From NCBI RefSeq assembly GCF_026153295.1, contig NZ_CP110615.1, forward strand, positions 2,170,001-2,234,000: a stretch of 64,000 nt of DNA, written 5' to 3'. The translations under genes were made by a program, and so were the position numbers. Of this stretch, positions 32,440 to 41,277 are shown piece by piece (positions within the stretch are counted from its first letter, which is position 1; each line of letters opens with the position of its first letter). Under the pieces are notes generated by a model, which saw nothing but the letters and a program-made list of their open reading frames with translations, was not told where the DNA came from and searched no databases. This DNA is from Rhodococcus antarcticus. GTDB lineage: Bacteria > Actinomycetota > Actinomycetes > Mycobacteriales > Mycobacteriaceae.

Positions 32440-34566
32440 CTACCCGACGCCGTTGAGAGCGTCCACCACCGCGACCACGTCACCCTGGCTGTAGTAGTTC
32501 ACGGCCACGAAGTTCGGGATCATCCCGCGCTCGCGCCGACACGTCTCCAGCCGCGGGTACAGGCTGCTGTAAGCGTTGACGCGGCCGGCGTCGGTGATGG
32601 TGTTCTCGAAGCTGTTCAACCAGTTGTTCACCAGCAGCAGCTGGCTCCGATCGGTGCCACGGTTGCGGGCACAGCCCAGCTGCTCCGGGGTCGCCGCGTC
32701 GTAGTTCGTGTCCTGGACCTGGTCGAAGCCCTGCAGCAGCCACGGGTGAGCCGCGCCCCCGCCCTCGTTCTCCATGAGCACCACCAGGCGCCGGTCGGTC
32801 TGGATCATCTGGCCCAGCGTGGGCCACGGCTGCCCGACCTGGTGGGTCGCGACCATCGGCAGCAGCCCCGCCTGCCCGAACACCGCGGCCGTGTCGTCGG
32901 GGGACACGTAGTCCTCGACGAAGATCGTGACCACCTCGCGGGGGTGCGCCAGCATCCAGTCGTGCACCTGCGCCATCGCCGTCTCCCACCGGGTGGCGCC
33001 GATGTCGCAGACCGCGTGGCACAGGTAGGGCTCGACGGGCCCGACGGGGGTCCCGGCGATAGCGCTGCGCAGCCGCAGGGCGCTCTGCACGGTGCCTGCA
33101 CCGAGCTCGTCGCTCGCCCGGGCCAGGGCCCGGACGTCGGAGGCGTTGGTGACCTGGCCCGGGGTCGTGGTCGCCTGGCCGTACCAGCTGTCGACGAGCA
33201 GGACGCGGATGCCGGCGTCCAGCTGGGCGACCAGCCCGTTCGGCTGCTCGGCCAGGAACCATCCCGGCTCGTCCGCGGCGGACATCGCGTTGTGCGTCCC
33301 GGCGTAGGCGACCTCGTCGTAGCGGCGGTCGCACAGCTGCGCGAACCCGTTGCACGCGGTGCCCCCGGCCGCCTCGGCGAGGGCCGGCAGTTCGCGGGAG
33401 GACGGCACCGCGAGGACGAGCACCAGCGACACCACGACCAGCAGCGGCAGCGCGGTCAGCACCCGCGCGGTCTCGGAGGGTCGACCGCGCGGGTGCCGGG
33501 TGCGCTCCGTCCGGCGGCGCTGCTCGAGACGGAGCACCACCCGTGCCCCCTCCCCCAGCCCGAGCAGCAGCACGGCCAGCCCGGCGAGGACGGCGAGGGC
33601 CTGGACGGCCAGCGACGGTCGCAGCACGACGACGGTGCCGACGCCCACGAGGACCACCGCGCGCAGCGCCTGGACCCGCTGCGAGGCGGGCCGCAGCGCG
33701 AGCCAGTCCCGCCACGCCGATGTCGGGGTCACGGCACCGTCCGCGGCCGCGAGCACCCGCAGGAGCACGCCCGCGGCGAGCAGCACGGCGCCCGGCCCCC
33801 ACAGCAGGCCCGCGAGCAGGTGCAGCACCGCAGCGCGCAGGGCACCGGGCAGCGAGTCGGTCGCGGTCGTCGAGGCCGCCACGGCTCCGACGCCAGCGAG
33901 CACCAGAACCAGCCCGCCTGACGCGGCGACGGCCCGAGCGACCGCCCGCCACGCCCGCGCGCCGAACCCGAGCAGCCACGGCGCCCCGGCCAGGCAGGCC
34001 AGCGCCAGGACCGGCAGCAGCCAGGCCAGCAGCGCCACCCGGTGCGCGGCGGCGATGGTCCCGCTCGCGAAGCTCTGGTCCCCGATCCGGGCCAGCGTCA
34101 CGTCGAGGTCGGACGGCAGGACCGCTGCCGCACCGGGGTCCACCGTGGCGACCACCCCGGCGAGCACCGCGCCGACATCGGCCAGGCGCAGCACGAGAGC
34201 GCCGGAGCCGGGTTCGGTGACCGCCGCGTGGGCCTGCCGGACTGCACCCTCCACCACGGGGGTGAACGCCGGGCTGCCGACCACCGAGATGGCCGTCGCC
34301 TCGATCAGCGGCCGCACGGCGCTCAGGCTCGGGTCGGCCCGGACGACCGCCTCGGTCATTGCGATCCCGACCTGGCGGGCGACGGCCTCGTCCTGGCGGA
34401 CCTCGTCGGCGTGGGCAGCGAACCGGGCACCGTCGACCAGCTGCCGGTTCGCGACCCCGGCCACGGTGCCCAGGGCCAGCAGCACCGTACCGAGGACGCA
34501 GAGGACGGCGACGACCCGGCGGCGACCCCGCCGGACGACGGGACGAGCGCCCACCCCGGTGCCCAT
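32440..34566 (-). CDS. Membrane-anchored PI-PLC X-domain-like phosphodiesterase
   Basis: A 708-residue protein. The N-terminal half has a membrane helix at 22-42, a helical extracytoplasmic region (45-185) and about six further membrane helices (185-405). The C-terminal half is an extracellular PI-PLC-like TIM barrel: YAGTHNAMS supplies the first catalytic His, DAGIRVLLVDSWY follows, LCHAVCDIG the second conserved block, and VVTIFVEDYVSP and NWLNSFENT the later ones. Such domains cleave phosphoinositide- or glycerophosphodiester-type substrates with a metal or by cyclisation. The natural substrate is unknown. The long membrane half is unusual compared with secreted PI-PLC enzymes. It starts at ATG 34566. 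Confidence 0.82.
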   Translation of the reverse strand: MGTGVGARPVVRRGRRRVVAVLCVLGTVLLALGTVAGVANRQLVDGARFAAHADEVRQDEAVARQVGIAMTEAVVRADPSLSAVRPLIEATAISVVGSPAFTPVVEGAVRQAHAAVTEPGSGALVLRLADVGAVLAGVVATVDPGAAAVLPSDLDVTLARIGDQSFASGTIAAAHRVALLAWLLPVLALACLAGAPWLLGFGARAWRAVARAVAASGGLVLVLAGVGAVAASTTATDSLPGALRAAVLHLLAGLLWGPGAVLLAAGVLLRVLAAADGAVTPTSAWRDWLALRPASQRVQALRAVVLVGVGTVVVLRPSLAVQALAVLAGLAVLLLGLGEGARVVLRLEQRRRTERTRHPRGRPSETARVLTALPLLVVVSLVLVLAVPSSRELPALAEAAGGTACNGFAQLCDRRYDEVAYAGTHNAMSAADEPGWFLAEQPNGLVAQLDAGIRVLLVDSWYGQATTTPGQVTNASDVRALARASDELGAGTVQSALRLRSAIAGTPVGPVEPYLCHAVCDIGATRWETAMAQVHDWMLAHPREVVTIFVEDYVSPDDTAAVFGQAGLLPMVATHQVGQPWPTLGQMIQTDRRLVVLMENEGGGAAHPWLLQGFDQVQDTNYDAATPEQLGCARNRGTDRSQLLLVNNWLNSFENTITDAGRVNAYSSLYPRLETCRRERGMIPNFVAVNYYSQGDVVAVVDALNGVG

Positions 34567-34568
34567 CC

Positions 34569-35365
34569 TCAGCGCGCGGAGTCCGGGCGGCGGGTTTCCG
34601 CGATCGGGCTGTGGCTCATCAGCCCGCCGTCCACCGCGATGACCTGGCCGGTGACGTAGCGGGACTCCGGCGAGGCCAGGAACACCATGACGGCGGCGAC
34701 GTCCTCGGGGTCGCCGATGAAGGGCACCGCGTTGTGCCGGCGGATGCCCTCAACCATCTCGGCGGGCAGGTTGTCTCGCAGCGACGGGGTCATGACCGCG
34801 CCGGGGCGACAGCGTTGCACCGGATGTTCCGGTGCCCGTACTGGGTGGCGACGTACTGGGTCAGCCGGATGACCGCGGCCTTCGCGGTGCCGTACCCGGT
34901 CTGGACGAAGTCGCCGGAGAGCCCCCCGACCGAGGCCGTGTTGACGATCGAGCCGCCGCCAGCCTCGATCATGTGCGGGATGGCCAGGCGGCAACCGAGC
35001 ACGGTGCTGCGCACGTTGAGGGCGATGATGCGATCAAACTCGTGGAGGTCCATGCCGACTACGTCCAGGTCCTTGCGCGGGTTGCTGCCCCCGACGTGGT
35101 TGCACATGATGTCCAACCGGCCGAACCTGCTCGCCGCGGTGTCGACCAGCAGCGCCAGCGACGCCTCGTCCATCACGTCCACCGCCATCCCGACGGCGCG
35201 CCCGCCGGCGTCGATGATCTCGGATGCAGCCCGGGCAGCGTCACCCTCGCGCAGGTCCCCGATGACCACCGCGGCCCCCTCGGCAGCAAGCCGACCCGCG
35301 GCGGCCCGCCCGATCCCGCTCGCACCACCGGTGATCACGGCCACCAGTCCTTCGACCCGCTGCAT
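34569..35365 (-). pseudogene. Short-chain dehydrogenase/reductase gene with a one-base deletion
   Basis: ATG 35365 opens a classical SDR: the cofactor motif TGGASGIGRAAA near residue 16, the NTASVGG serine block, and the catalytic YGTAK with RLTQYVATQYGHRNIRCNAV. At that point the frame fails near plus-strand 34798-34806. The expected alanine-proline-glycine turn is encoded with one G/C too few, and translation would stop four codons later. The other frame finishes the protein (GAVMTPSLRDNLPAEM, VTGQVIAVDGGLMSH) to 34569. Restoring one base gives a 265-residue SDR. Natural inactivation and homopolymer sequencing error are both possible. Confidence 0.78.
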
Positions 35366-35647
35366 CCTGTCTCCCCACGTCGTCTCCTGGCCGCTCAGCT
35401 GCTGATGATCACCAATGTCAAGTGTCCACCACGAGCTGCCTCCGCCCCGAGCAGGATCGGCAGAAAGCAAGGACACCGTGCTCGGCGGCCGCTCAGGTTC
35501 CGTCCTGCCGAGCTGCAACGTGTCGAGCCCCGCCCCGCGCGCGGTTGGGGATCGCTGGTCGGGACGGCTCACACGCGTGGCCCCGGCCGGCGGTGAGGTC
35601 AATCCTGGCCCCGGCGACTATTGGGGCGTACATTATTGGACGTAGGG

Positions 35648-35917
35648 GTGACGTGGTCGGCGGCAGCCGACAAGCACGGTGTGTCCCACGAGGATGCGTT
35701 GCACGCGATGGTGAACGCGATCTACGTCGAGACAACGTTCGACGACCCGCGTCCGCCGGCCACGATCAGCCCAACGCTCTACATCGGCCCCCAGCGCGAT
35801 CGAAGCGCGCCGCTGCTGGAAGTCATGGTCGAGTCGACTCCACCCCGGGGCGTGCACATCTTCCACGTCATGCCCGCACGGGCTAAGCACCTGGCCAGGA
35901 TGAAGGAGAAACCGTGA
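35648..35917 (+). CDS. Probable toxin of a toxin-antitoxin pair (BrnT/DUF4258-like size class)
   Basis: An 89-residue protein with an N-terminal helix-forming segment (WSAAADKHGVSHEDALHAM) and a beta-rich core (TLYIGPQRDRSAPLLEVMVE, then RGVHIFHVMPARAKHL), a pattern seen in small ribonuclease toxins. GTG 35648 is chosen since it begins the conserved segment. A TTG nine codons upstream is also in frame. The stop overlaps the start of a ribbon-helix-helix type gene by 4 bp (GTGA), an arrangement with the toxin first, as in higBA or brnTA. The exact toxin family is uncertain. Confidence 0.65.
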   Translation: MTWSAAADKHGVSHEDALHAMVNAIYVETTFDDPRPPATISPTLYIGPQRDRSAPLLEVMVESTPPRGVHIFHVMPARAKHLARMKEKP

Positions 35918-36282
35918 ACGAGACCCAGACAGGGACCACGACAGCTGCACGCGACCATGCGGCCGCGAGCTGGGCCGAGAACGAGATGGCCTTGCCAGCC
36001 AGGTCGGGCACCGCGCTGCGGGGTAAAGCCGCTGCGCAGCACGGCCGCGCCCTGCTCGAGCAGGCACTGGGCGGGCCCGAGGCGGTGCAAGCCGCGGTGC
36101 GCGGGCGTAAGACGTTGGGTCGCACCCGCCCGGCGGGGCGCTCCCCCAAGCGGCAGGCGACCCTGCCAGAAGAGCTCGACAAGCGCGGGCTCGCTTTCAT
36201 ACAGGCAGGCGGAGCGAACGACTACTCCGCGCTCATGCGGATTGCGCTGACGGAGTACCTCGACCAGCACGCGAGCGGATAG
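35914..36282 (+). CDS. Antitoxin with C-terminal ribbon-helix-helix-like domain
   Basis: A 122-residue protein beginning at GTG 35914, overlapping the toxin stop. The first 75 residues are Ala/Arg-rich and probably flexible. The C-terminal part (KRQATLPEELDKRGLAFIQA, NDYSALMRIALTEYLDQHA) has the strand-helix-helix pattern of RHH repressors. It should neutralise the preceding toxin and bind the common promoter. Pairing is inferred from overlap and size. Confidence 0.65.
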   Translation: MNETQTGTTTAARDHAAASWAENEMALPARSGTALRGKAAAQHGRALLEQALGGPEAVQAAVRGRKTLGRTRPAGRSPKRQATLPEELDKRGLAFIQAGGANDYSALMRIALTEYLDQHASG

Positions 36283-36414
36283 GACGCCCGGTTGGGGATC
36301 CCCTACCGAACGGGGGAGCCCGACCGTCCTCAGCTGGACTTGCTCACCGCGGCGGGTTCGCCCACCGGTCACTGGTGGCCATTCGCGACCCCATCTGTAC
36401 AAGAGCGGCTATCG

Positions 36415-36431
36415 ATGTACGCTTGGTACAT
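36415..36431. promoter_or_regulatory. Inverted repeat at the phd-relE start
   Basis: ATGTAC (36415-36420) and GTACAT (36426-36431) are perfect arms around a 5-bp spacer. A further TGTAC sits at 36396-36400. The right arm contains the first bases of the antitoxin start, so binding would block transcription or a leaderless start. Probable autoregulatory operator. Confidence 0.55.
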
Positions 36432-36705
36432 GACGGTCGAGGCCACGTTCGCAGTGTCGGAAGCGCGCCAACAACTGGCCGCGATCATCGACCGCGCCCG
36501 TGCTGAGCATGCGCCGGTCTACCTCGCCCGCCGGGGTCGGCGGGTCGCCGCGGTGATCGACGCAGACGACCTCGACGAGATCCTGCAGCTCGCCGAGGAC
36601 ATGTCCGACATCCGGGCTGCCGAGGCGGCGCGGACTGAGATGCGAACGACGGGTGCGACACCAATCCCGTGGGAGCAGGTCAAGGCAGATCTCGGCTTGG
36701 CATGA
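36430..36705 (+). CDS. Phd/YefM-family antitoxin
   Basis: A 91-residue antitoxin with the Phd/YefM DNA-binding N-terminus (TFAVSEARQQLAAIIDRARA, then PVYLARRGRRVAAVIDADDL) and an acidic C-terminal tail that would wrap the toxin. ATG 36430 is preferred; ATG 36415 is in frame and would add five residues through the operator. Its stop overlaps the relE start as ATGA. The cognate toxin follows immediately, so this is a complete type II module. Confidence 0.87.
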   Translation: MTVEATFAVSEARQQLAAIIDRARAEHAPVYLARRGRRVAAVIDADDLDEILQLAEDMSDIRAAEAARTEMRTTGATPIPWEQVKADLGLA

Positions 36706-36965
36706 CCTACCGCATCACGTTGACCCCTGCTGCAGCGCGTCAGATGCGCAAGTTCGATCCGCAAGTCCGTCGCCAGATGCAGGCAGCGCTGGAGCTGCTG
36801 AGCTCCGATCCGCGGCCACCTGCGGCGACCCAGCTCGTCGGCGGCGCTGGCGAGTGGAGAGTTCGCACCGGCGACTACCGCATCGTGTACGAGATCGAAG
36901 ACGAGGAACTTCTCGTGCTGGTACTCCGCGTCGGACACCGACGTGAGATCTACAGAGCCCGCTGA
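36702..36965 (+). CDS. RelE/ParE-family toxin
   Basis: An 87-residue RelE-superfamily toxin. The fold is clear: TYRITLTPAAARQMRKFDPQ with the first strand and helix, RPPAATQLVGGAGEWRVRTG in the centre, and DYRIVYEIEDEELLVLVLRV then GHRREIY at the C-terminus. The arginine in WRVR, the arginine in DYRI and the terminal tyrosine are in positions used by ribosome-dependent mRNA interferases. It is translationally coupled to the Phd-type antitoxin and appears intact. Confidence 0.87.
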   Translation: MTYRITLTPAAARQMRKFDPQVRRQMQAALELLSSDPRPPAATQLVGGAGEWRVRTGDYRIVYEIEDEELLVLVLRVGHRREIYRAR

Positions 36966-37053
36966 GCGATCCTGCATCGGGCGGCCGTCAAGTGTTACCC
37001 GCAAGGGTTTCCGCTCGGCTGGCGAAGGCGACCAGGGCCGCCTCCTTGTCCGG

Positions 37054-37359
37054 TTAGTGCTCAGCGGCACCTGTTCCTTCGCGGTGCGTAGATGCGTGAG
37101 AGCGGACTTCCCTCAGTTCTGCATTGGTGGCGGTCGTGGCGGCCATCGTGAAGCTCGTCAGCGGTAGGTCCAGGACCGCTTGAGCGTGATGCTTCTCGAT
37201 TCCGAGGTGCCGCACGATCGCGTTCAGGGCGTTGTCGCGATTCGCCGACTTCGAGATCAACTCGAAGATGGCAGTCCTGTCTGCGAGGGCAGCTGAGATA
37301 GCTTCCAGGAAGCCCAGCCGTAGCAAGGCCATCCGGGCGCTCTTGTCGTCAAGGTCCAC
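37054..37359 (-). CDS. Small protein resembling part of DNA gyrase subunit A
   Basis: A 101-residue protein. Residues 15-75 resemble the region of GyrA near the tower/coiled-coil: AISAALADRTAIFELISKSA, then DNALNAIVRHLGIEKHHAQA, then a VLDLPLTSFT motif like the VLDLQL of gyrase A. Stand-alone mini-proteins of this type occur in actinobacteria; their role is not known to me. It starts at GTG 37359. It lacks the active-site tyrosine and winged helix, so it is not a gyrase. Confidence 0.55.
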   Translation of the reverse strand: MDLDDKSARMALLRLGFLEAISAALADRTAIFELISKSANRDNALNAIVRHLGIEKHHAQAVLDLPLTSFTMAATTATNAELREVRSHASTHREGTGAAEH

Positions 37360-37669
37360 AGTCGAAGTGTGGCACCGCTGGGCAGGGCCAGCACCGCCTC
37401 CACGAGTAGCTGACGTGCGTATGGGCGCTCACTACGGCTCAGGGGGTGCTGCGTCGGATCGACGGTTCGAGGAACCCGTCGTCGCACCGTCGCTCGCGTC
37501 TCGCAATCCGAACCCGCTCCGGTCACGCAGCGGCTCTACGGCCGCACCGCGGACGTCCCGCTGCGGATCGCTCTACGGCGCACGTCTCAGGGCCGGGCCC
37601 TGCCTGTCAGGGTGAGTTGAGGCCAGTGGCTCGGAGCAAGTCCGCTTGGGCAGGGCGAGATTCAGGGTG

Positions 37670-38113
37670 ATGATCATGTCGAGTTCGATGCTGTCTGTCC
37701 CTGTCGTTGATGATGGGTTGATGAGTGGTTCCGGGCCGCGGGCTGGTGGCCCATCGCGGCGCCGAACGTTTGCCGCGGCGGAGAAGCTGCAGCACCTGGC
37801 GGCCTACGACCAGGCCTGCCAGGCCTCCCAAGGTGGGGCGTATCTGCGCCGGGAAGGGCTGTACTCCTCGCAGGTCACCGAGTGGCGCAAGCTGCGCGAC
37901 GCCGGGGTGCTGGAGGGCCGCCCCGCCAGCAGCAAGGTCGGCCGGCTGACCGTGGAGCAGCTCGAGATCGCCCGGCTGCGGGCGCAGTTGGGGAAGGCCG
38001 AGCGGCGTCTGGCGCGGACGGAGGTGGCCTTGGACATCATGGGAAAAGCACACGCGCTCTTGGAGGAGATCTCCGAGAGCGCGCAGGAGGACCCGCAGCC
38101 CAAGCGGCGCTGA
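37670..38113 (+). CDS. IS3-family transposase OrfA
   Basis: A 147-residue DNA-binding subunit. A helix-turn-helix of the OrfA type (RRTFAAAEKLQHLAAYDQAC, GLYSSQVTEWRKLRDAGVL) is followed by a leucine-zipper-like coiled coil (TVEQLEIARLRAQLGKAERR, LARTEVALDIMGKA). The stop codon overlaps the orfB ATG (TGATG). ATG 37670 is used; 37676 and an upstream GTG are alternatives. Confidence 0.82.
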   Translation: MIMSSSMLSVPVVDDGLMSGSGPRAGGPSRRRTFAAAEKLQHLAAYDQACQASQGGAYLRREGLYSSQVTEWRKLRDAGVLEGRPASSKVGRLTVEQLEIARLRAQLGKAERRLARTEVALDIMGKAHALLEEISESAQEDPQPKRR

Positions 38114-39129
38114 TGAACGCTTACCGCTCGTTGACCGCTGCCGGTGTCACAACCCGGGCCGCAGCCGGGCTGACCGGGGTGGCGCGGGCCACCGCGGGGC
38201 GAGTGGCAGCGTCGTCGCCACGTCGGTTCTCGCGGCCACTGCCAGCGAACCGGCTCACCGACGGTGAGCGTGCGCAGGTGCTGGCCGTGCTCAACAGCTC
38301 TGAGTTCGTCGACCGCACCCCGGTACAGGTCTACGCGGCGCTGCTGGAGGCGGGCCGGTACCTGTGTTCGGTGTCGACCATGTACCGGGTGCTGGCTGCG
38401 AACGCCCAAGTCACCGACCGACGCAGGTTGGCGCGGCACCCGGCCCGGGTGCGCCCGGAGCTGGTTGCGACCGGCCCGGGCCAGGTGTTCACCTGGGACA
38501 TCACCAAGCTGCGGGGCCCAGTCAAGGGCGCCTACTTCGACGCCTACGTGATGATCGACATCTACTCCCGCTACATCGTCGGCGCGTGCGTTCACCCAAC
38601 CGAATCCGCCGTGCTGGCCGAGGAGATGATGCGCCGCACCTTCACCATCCACGGCACCCCACAGGTCGTGCACGCCGACCGGGGTACCTCGATGACATCG
38701 AAGACCGTGACCGCTTTGCTCTCTGATCTCGGCGTGACCCGCTCGCACTCCCGCCCACGGGTATCCAATGACAACCCATTCTCCGAGGCCTGGTTCAAGA
38801 CCCTCAAATACGCCCCGGTGTTCCCCGACCGGTTCGGGTCGCTGCAGCACGCGCGCACGTTCTTCGACGAGTTCGTGCAGCACTACAACCACGACCACCA
38901 CCACAGCGGTATTGGTCTGCACACCCCCGCCAACGTGCACTACGGCCTCGCCGCCGACACCGACCAACGCCGACGACGAACCCTCGCTGCCGCCCGCGTT
39001 GCCACCCCGAACAGGTTCACCAGCAGCATCAACCCAAGGATCCTCGACCTACCCCAGGCCGCCTGGATCAACCACCCGATCCACCACCCCGAAGATCAAC
39101 AACAGGAGACCGTCACCGCAGCCGCATAA
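38113..39129 (+). CDS. IS3-family transposase OrfB (DDE integrase)
   Basis: A 338-residue rve-type transposase. A helix-turn-helix-like N-terminal part (residues 1-110) precedes the catalytic core. The first Asp is in FTWDITKLRG, the second in QVVHADRGTSMTS, and the Glu in SNDNPFSEAWFKTLKY. NHDHHHSGIGLHTPANVHYG is a typical C-terminal block. All three catalytic acids and the spacing look normal, so the element may still be active. Translation is coupled to orfA by the TGATG overlap. Confidence 0.88.
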   Translation: MNAYRSLTAAGVTTRAAAGLTGVARATAGRVAASSPRRFSRPLPANRLTDGERAQVLAVLNSSEFVDRTPVQVYAALLEAGRYLCSVSTMYRVLAANAQVTDRRRLARHPARVRPELVATGPGQVFTWDITKLRGPVKGAYFDAYVMIDIYSRYIVGACVHPTESAVLAEEMMRRTFTIHGTPQVVHADRGTSMTSKTVTALLSDLGVTRSHSRPRVSNDNPFSEAWFKTLKYAPVFPDRFGSLQHARTFFDEFVQHYNHDHHHSGIGLHTPANVHYGLAADTDQRRRRTLAAARVATPNRFTSSINPRILDLPQAAWINHPIHHPEDQQQETVTAAA

Positions 39130-39156
39130 CTCCCACTGGCCTCAACCACCTTGACA

Positions 39157-39305
39157 ACTTCCGGGGGCCGGGTTTGGAGCTGGCTCGTTTGATTGATAAG
39201 GGGGCCCACGGTGCTCATGATCAAGTTACCCAACGAAAGTATTTTGTTTGGCTCCATAAACTCTTCCGTTGACCGTGGCAGGCCGCTAGCGGCAACGCGC
39301 GGGGG
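39157..39305. other. AT-rich intergenic patch beside the IS
   Basis: 149 bp with no gene. Between about 39180 and 39275 the composition is much richer in A and T than anything nearby (for example gaaagtattttgtttggctc), suggesting foreign origin or a regulatory role. Confidence 0.5.
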
Positions 39306-40292
39306 TCACTTGCTGAGGGTGCGGACGAAGTCGACGCTGTCACGCGAGATCTGGGTACGGGCGTCGTCGTGGCTGATCGCAGGTGTCCCGTCACCGGGTT
39401 GCGGTCCGTAGTCGCCGAAGAAGGCGTGCACGGACCCGTCGATCGGGGTGAACGTCGACCCGGCCGGCAGCATTGGCCTGGAGGCCTCGACCTTGTCCGG
39501 CGTGGCAAGTCCATCGTTGGTCGCCGAGACCGACAGCACCTTCGCACTCAGCGAGGTGCTGAGGTCGGAGATGGGGTAGGAGGCGTAGAGCAGGAGCCCG
39601 ACGACTGGCGCGGTGGGGTCGTGGTCACCGGAGTTGGCTTGCATCGCGGCGATGGATCCGCCGAGGGAGTGCCCGCCCACGACCCACCGCGTGATGGCCG
39701 GATAAGCCGGCTTGGTGGCATCGAAGGTGGTGATGGAGAGAAAGGCGATACCCAGGGGCTGCTTGGGGATGATGACGGTGAACCCGGCTTCGGCCAGAGG
39801 TCGCAGCACCGCTGCGTAGGCGCGGGCGTCGACCTTGGCGCCGGGCTGGAAGAACACCCCGGTGTCGCTCGCGGAACCGGTCGGGCTCATGACGATCTGG
39901 GTTGGGTACTCCGCGACGGTGACCTTGGCATCGGAGCTCATCGCCGCGAGGGCAGGTTCGACCGCGGTGAAGGGTCGCAGCCACACCATGAGCCCGACCC
40001 ACCCAACAGAGGCGACGACCAGAACAATGCGGATGGCGCGGCGCCATCCGGTTCGGGTGGCACGGGGGTGCAGCGTTCGCCGGCCGATGAACGCCGATCC
40101 GATCAGGGTCGCGAGGAGCAGCACGGCGTAAAGCGGGTGGCCGTGGACGATCGCGCCCCACCCGGTCACGCACGCCCAGGCAACAACCAGGACACCGGCC
40201 GCGGCGACGACGCGCACACCCCAGGTGACCCACGACGGATCCGGCGGAGCCGGCGCTGGCGACGAGGTGGCGTCCACGGGGTTCTCGGTCAT
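39306..40292 (-). CDS. Membrane-anchored alpha/beta hydrolase
   Basis: A 328-residue protein with three membrane helices in the first 120 residues (VRVVAAAGVLVVAWACVTGW, a second and a third) and an extracytoplasmic alpha/beta hydrolase domain. The nucleophile elbow is VVGGHSLGGSIAA, the acid region is near SVSATNDGLATPDKV and the catalytic His in DGSVHAFFGDYG. It belongs to the dienelactone-hydrolase-like group; the substrate is unknown. ATG 40292 starts just before the first helix; the longer open frame upstream antisenses IS debris. Confidence 0.82.
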   Translation of the reverse strand: MTENPVDATSSPAPAPPDPSWVTWGVRVVAAAGVLVVAWACVTGWGAIVHGHPLYAVLLLATLIGSAFIGRRTLHPRATRTGWRRAIRIVLVVASVGWVGLMVWLRPFTAVEPALAAMSSDAKVTVAEYPTQIVMSPTGSASDTGVFFQPGAKVDARAYAAVLRPLAEAGFTVIIPKQPLGIAFLSITTFDATKPAYPAITRWVVGGHSLGGSIAAMQANSGDHDPTAPVVGLLLYASYPISDLSTSLSAKVLSVSATNDGLATPDKVEASRPMLPAGSTFTPIDGSVHAFFGDYGPQPGDGTPAISHDDARTQISRDSVDFVRTLSK

Positions 40293-40344
40293 CGCGGCAG
40301 TGTGACAGCAGTGCGGAGTCGGTCGAGGCCGCCGGCTGCACTCC

Positions 40345-40558
40345 AGCGATCGCCACGGTGCAGCAGACGGCCAGGAGGTAGGAGACAACGTCGTTGCTCG
40401 CCTCGATGCCCGCACAGGCAGCGAGGAGCACGTGATCGGCACGGTGCTCGCCGACCCCGGGTATGCCAGCGACACCAACCTCGCCGCGCCCGGCCCGCCA
40501 CGGCTGATCGCGTTGGGCAAGAACCGGGACCAGCTCAAAGCCGCGCATCAGACGCCGG
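40345..40558 (+). pseudogene. Inverted internal piece of an IS1182-type transposase
   Basis: On the plus strand the frame reads VIGTVLADPGYASDTNLAAP, then GPPRLIALGKNRDQL, a conserved block of IS1182-family transposases. In a complete gene it directly follows the RAAQEAAALLHA block, which here lies next to it on the opposite strand (ending near 40548). The piece has therefore been inverted relative to the rest of the gene. Confidence 0.6.
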
Positions 40559-41160
40559 CATGCAGGAGCGCAGCGGCTTCCTGCGCGGCGCGGACCATGG
40601 GCACGAACGAGCTTTGGTCGGTGGTGGCCTGTCCGACCTGGACAGCGACGATGACCTGATGGGCGGTCACCGCGACCTGGGTGTTGTAGCCCTGCACGAA
40701 ACCCTTGCGTGTAGGCATGATCCGAAGCTGCGGATCGGTGGTGTTCGCAACGATCCGCGGCAGGCCAGCCCTCGCGGAGCGACCGGACCTGGTTGCCGTT
40801 GCGCGGACCAGCTCAGCAGCGTCGACCACCCGGCGGGCCCGCGCAACCGTGCTGCTGGCCTCCATCGGCACCGGAGGCCGCCCCGGCAGGGTCCGACCCT
40901 CGGCGACGGCGGCCGCGCGCCGGTCAAGCTTGGCCTGATGCTCGGCGACCGCGCGCGCCACGTGCGCCCGGGCCTCGCCGAGGCGGTGCGGCCCGTCCGG
41001 GATACGCCCGCGCACCGGTTCACCGGCCTCCGAGCGGCAGCGACGCTCAAGAGCCGCCCTGTCCCGCTCCTGGTCCGCGCGGGCCCGCCGCCCAGCCTGG
41101 GTGGCGACCTGCGCAGCCGCCTCGCGGATGCGTCGGGTCCTGCCAGTGCGATCACCGAGC
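40548..41160 (-). pseudogene. Central part of an IS1182-type transposase
   Basis: About 200 codons of an IS1182-family transposase remain: a charged helical region, then the catalytic-core blocks IVANTTDPQLRIMPTRKGFV, QGYNTQVAVTAHQVIVAVQV and QSSFVPMVRAAQEAAALLHA. The N-terminal DNA-binding part is missing, and the following block lies inverted on the other strand. Not functional. Confidence 0.65.
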
Positions 41161-41277
41161 ACCCCAGGAACCCGGTCCGCGGGCCCCTGGCTACCTCTCT
41201 GATTGATCTTGGTCGGGGAGGACCCCCTGTCGTGGGGTGGGGCTGCTGAATCGACCACTGACGACCTGGAGGTCCTC

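Larger units (their letters stand above)
37605..39156 (+). mobile_element. IS3-family insertion sequence, apparently complete
   Basis: A 1552-bp element with TG...CA ends and imperfect terminal inverted repeats: TGTCAGGGTGAGTTGAGG... at 37605 onward, and the complement of 39156 backwards reading TGTCAAGGTGGTTGAGG.... The two share GTTGAGGCCAGTGG after a one-base gap. It carries orfA and orfB in the standard overlapping arrangement with an intact DDE catalytic frame. I see no target-site duplication immediately outside the ends. Confidence 0.85.
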
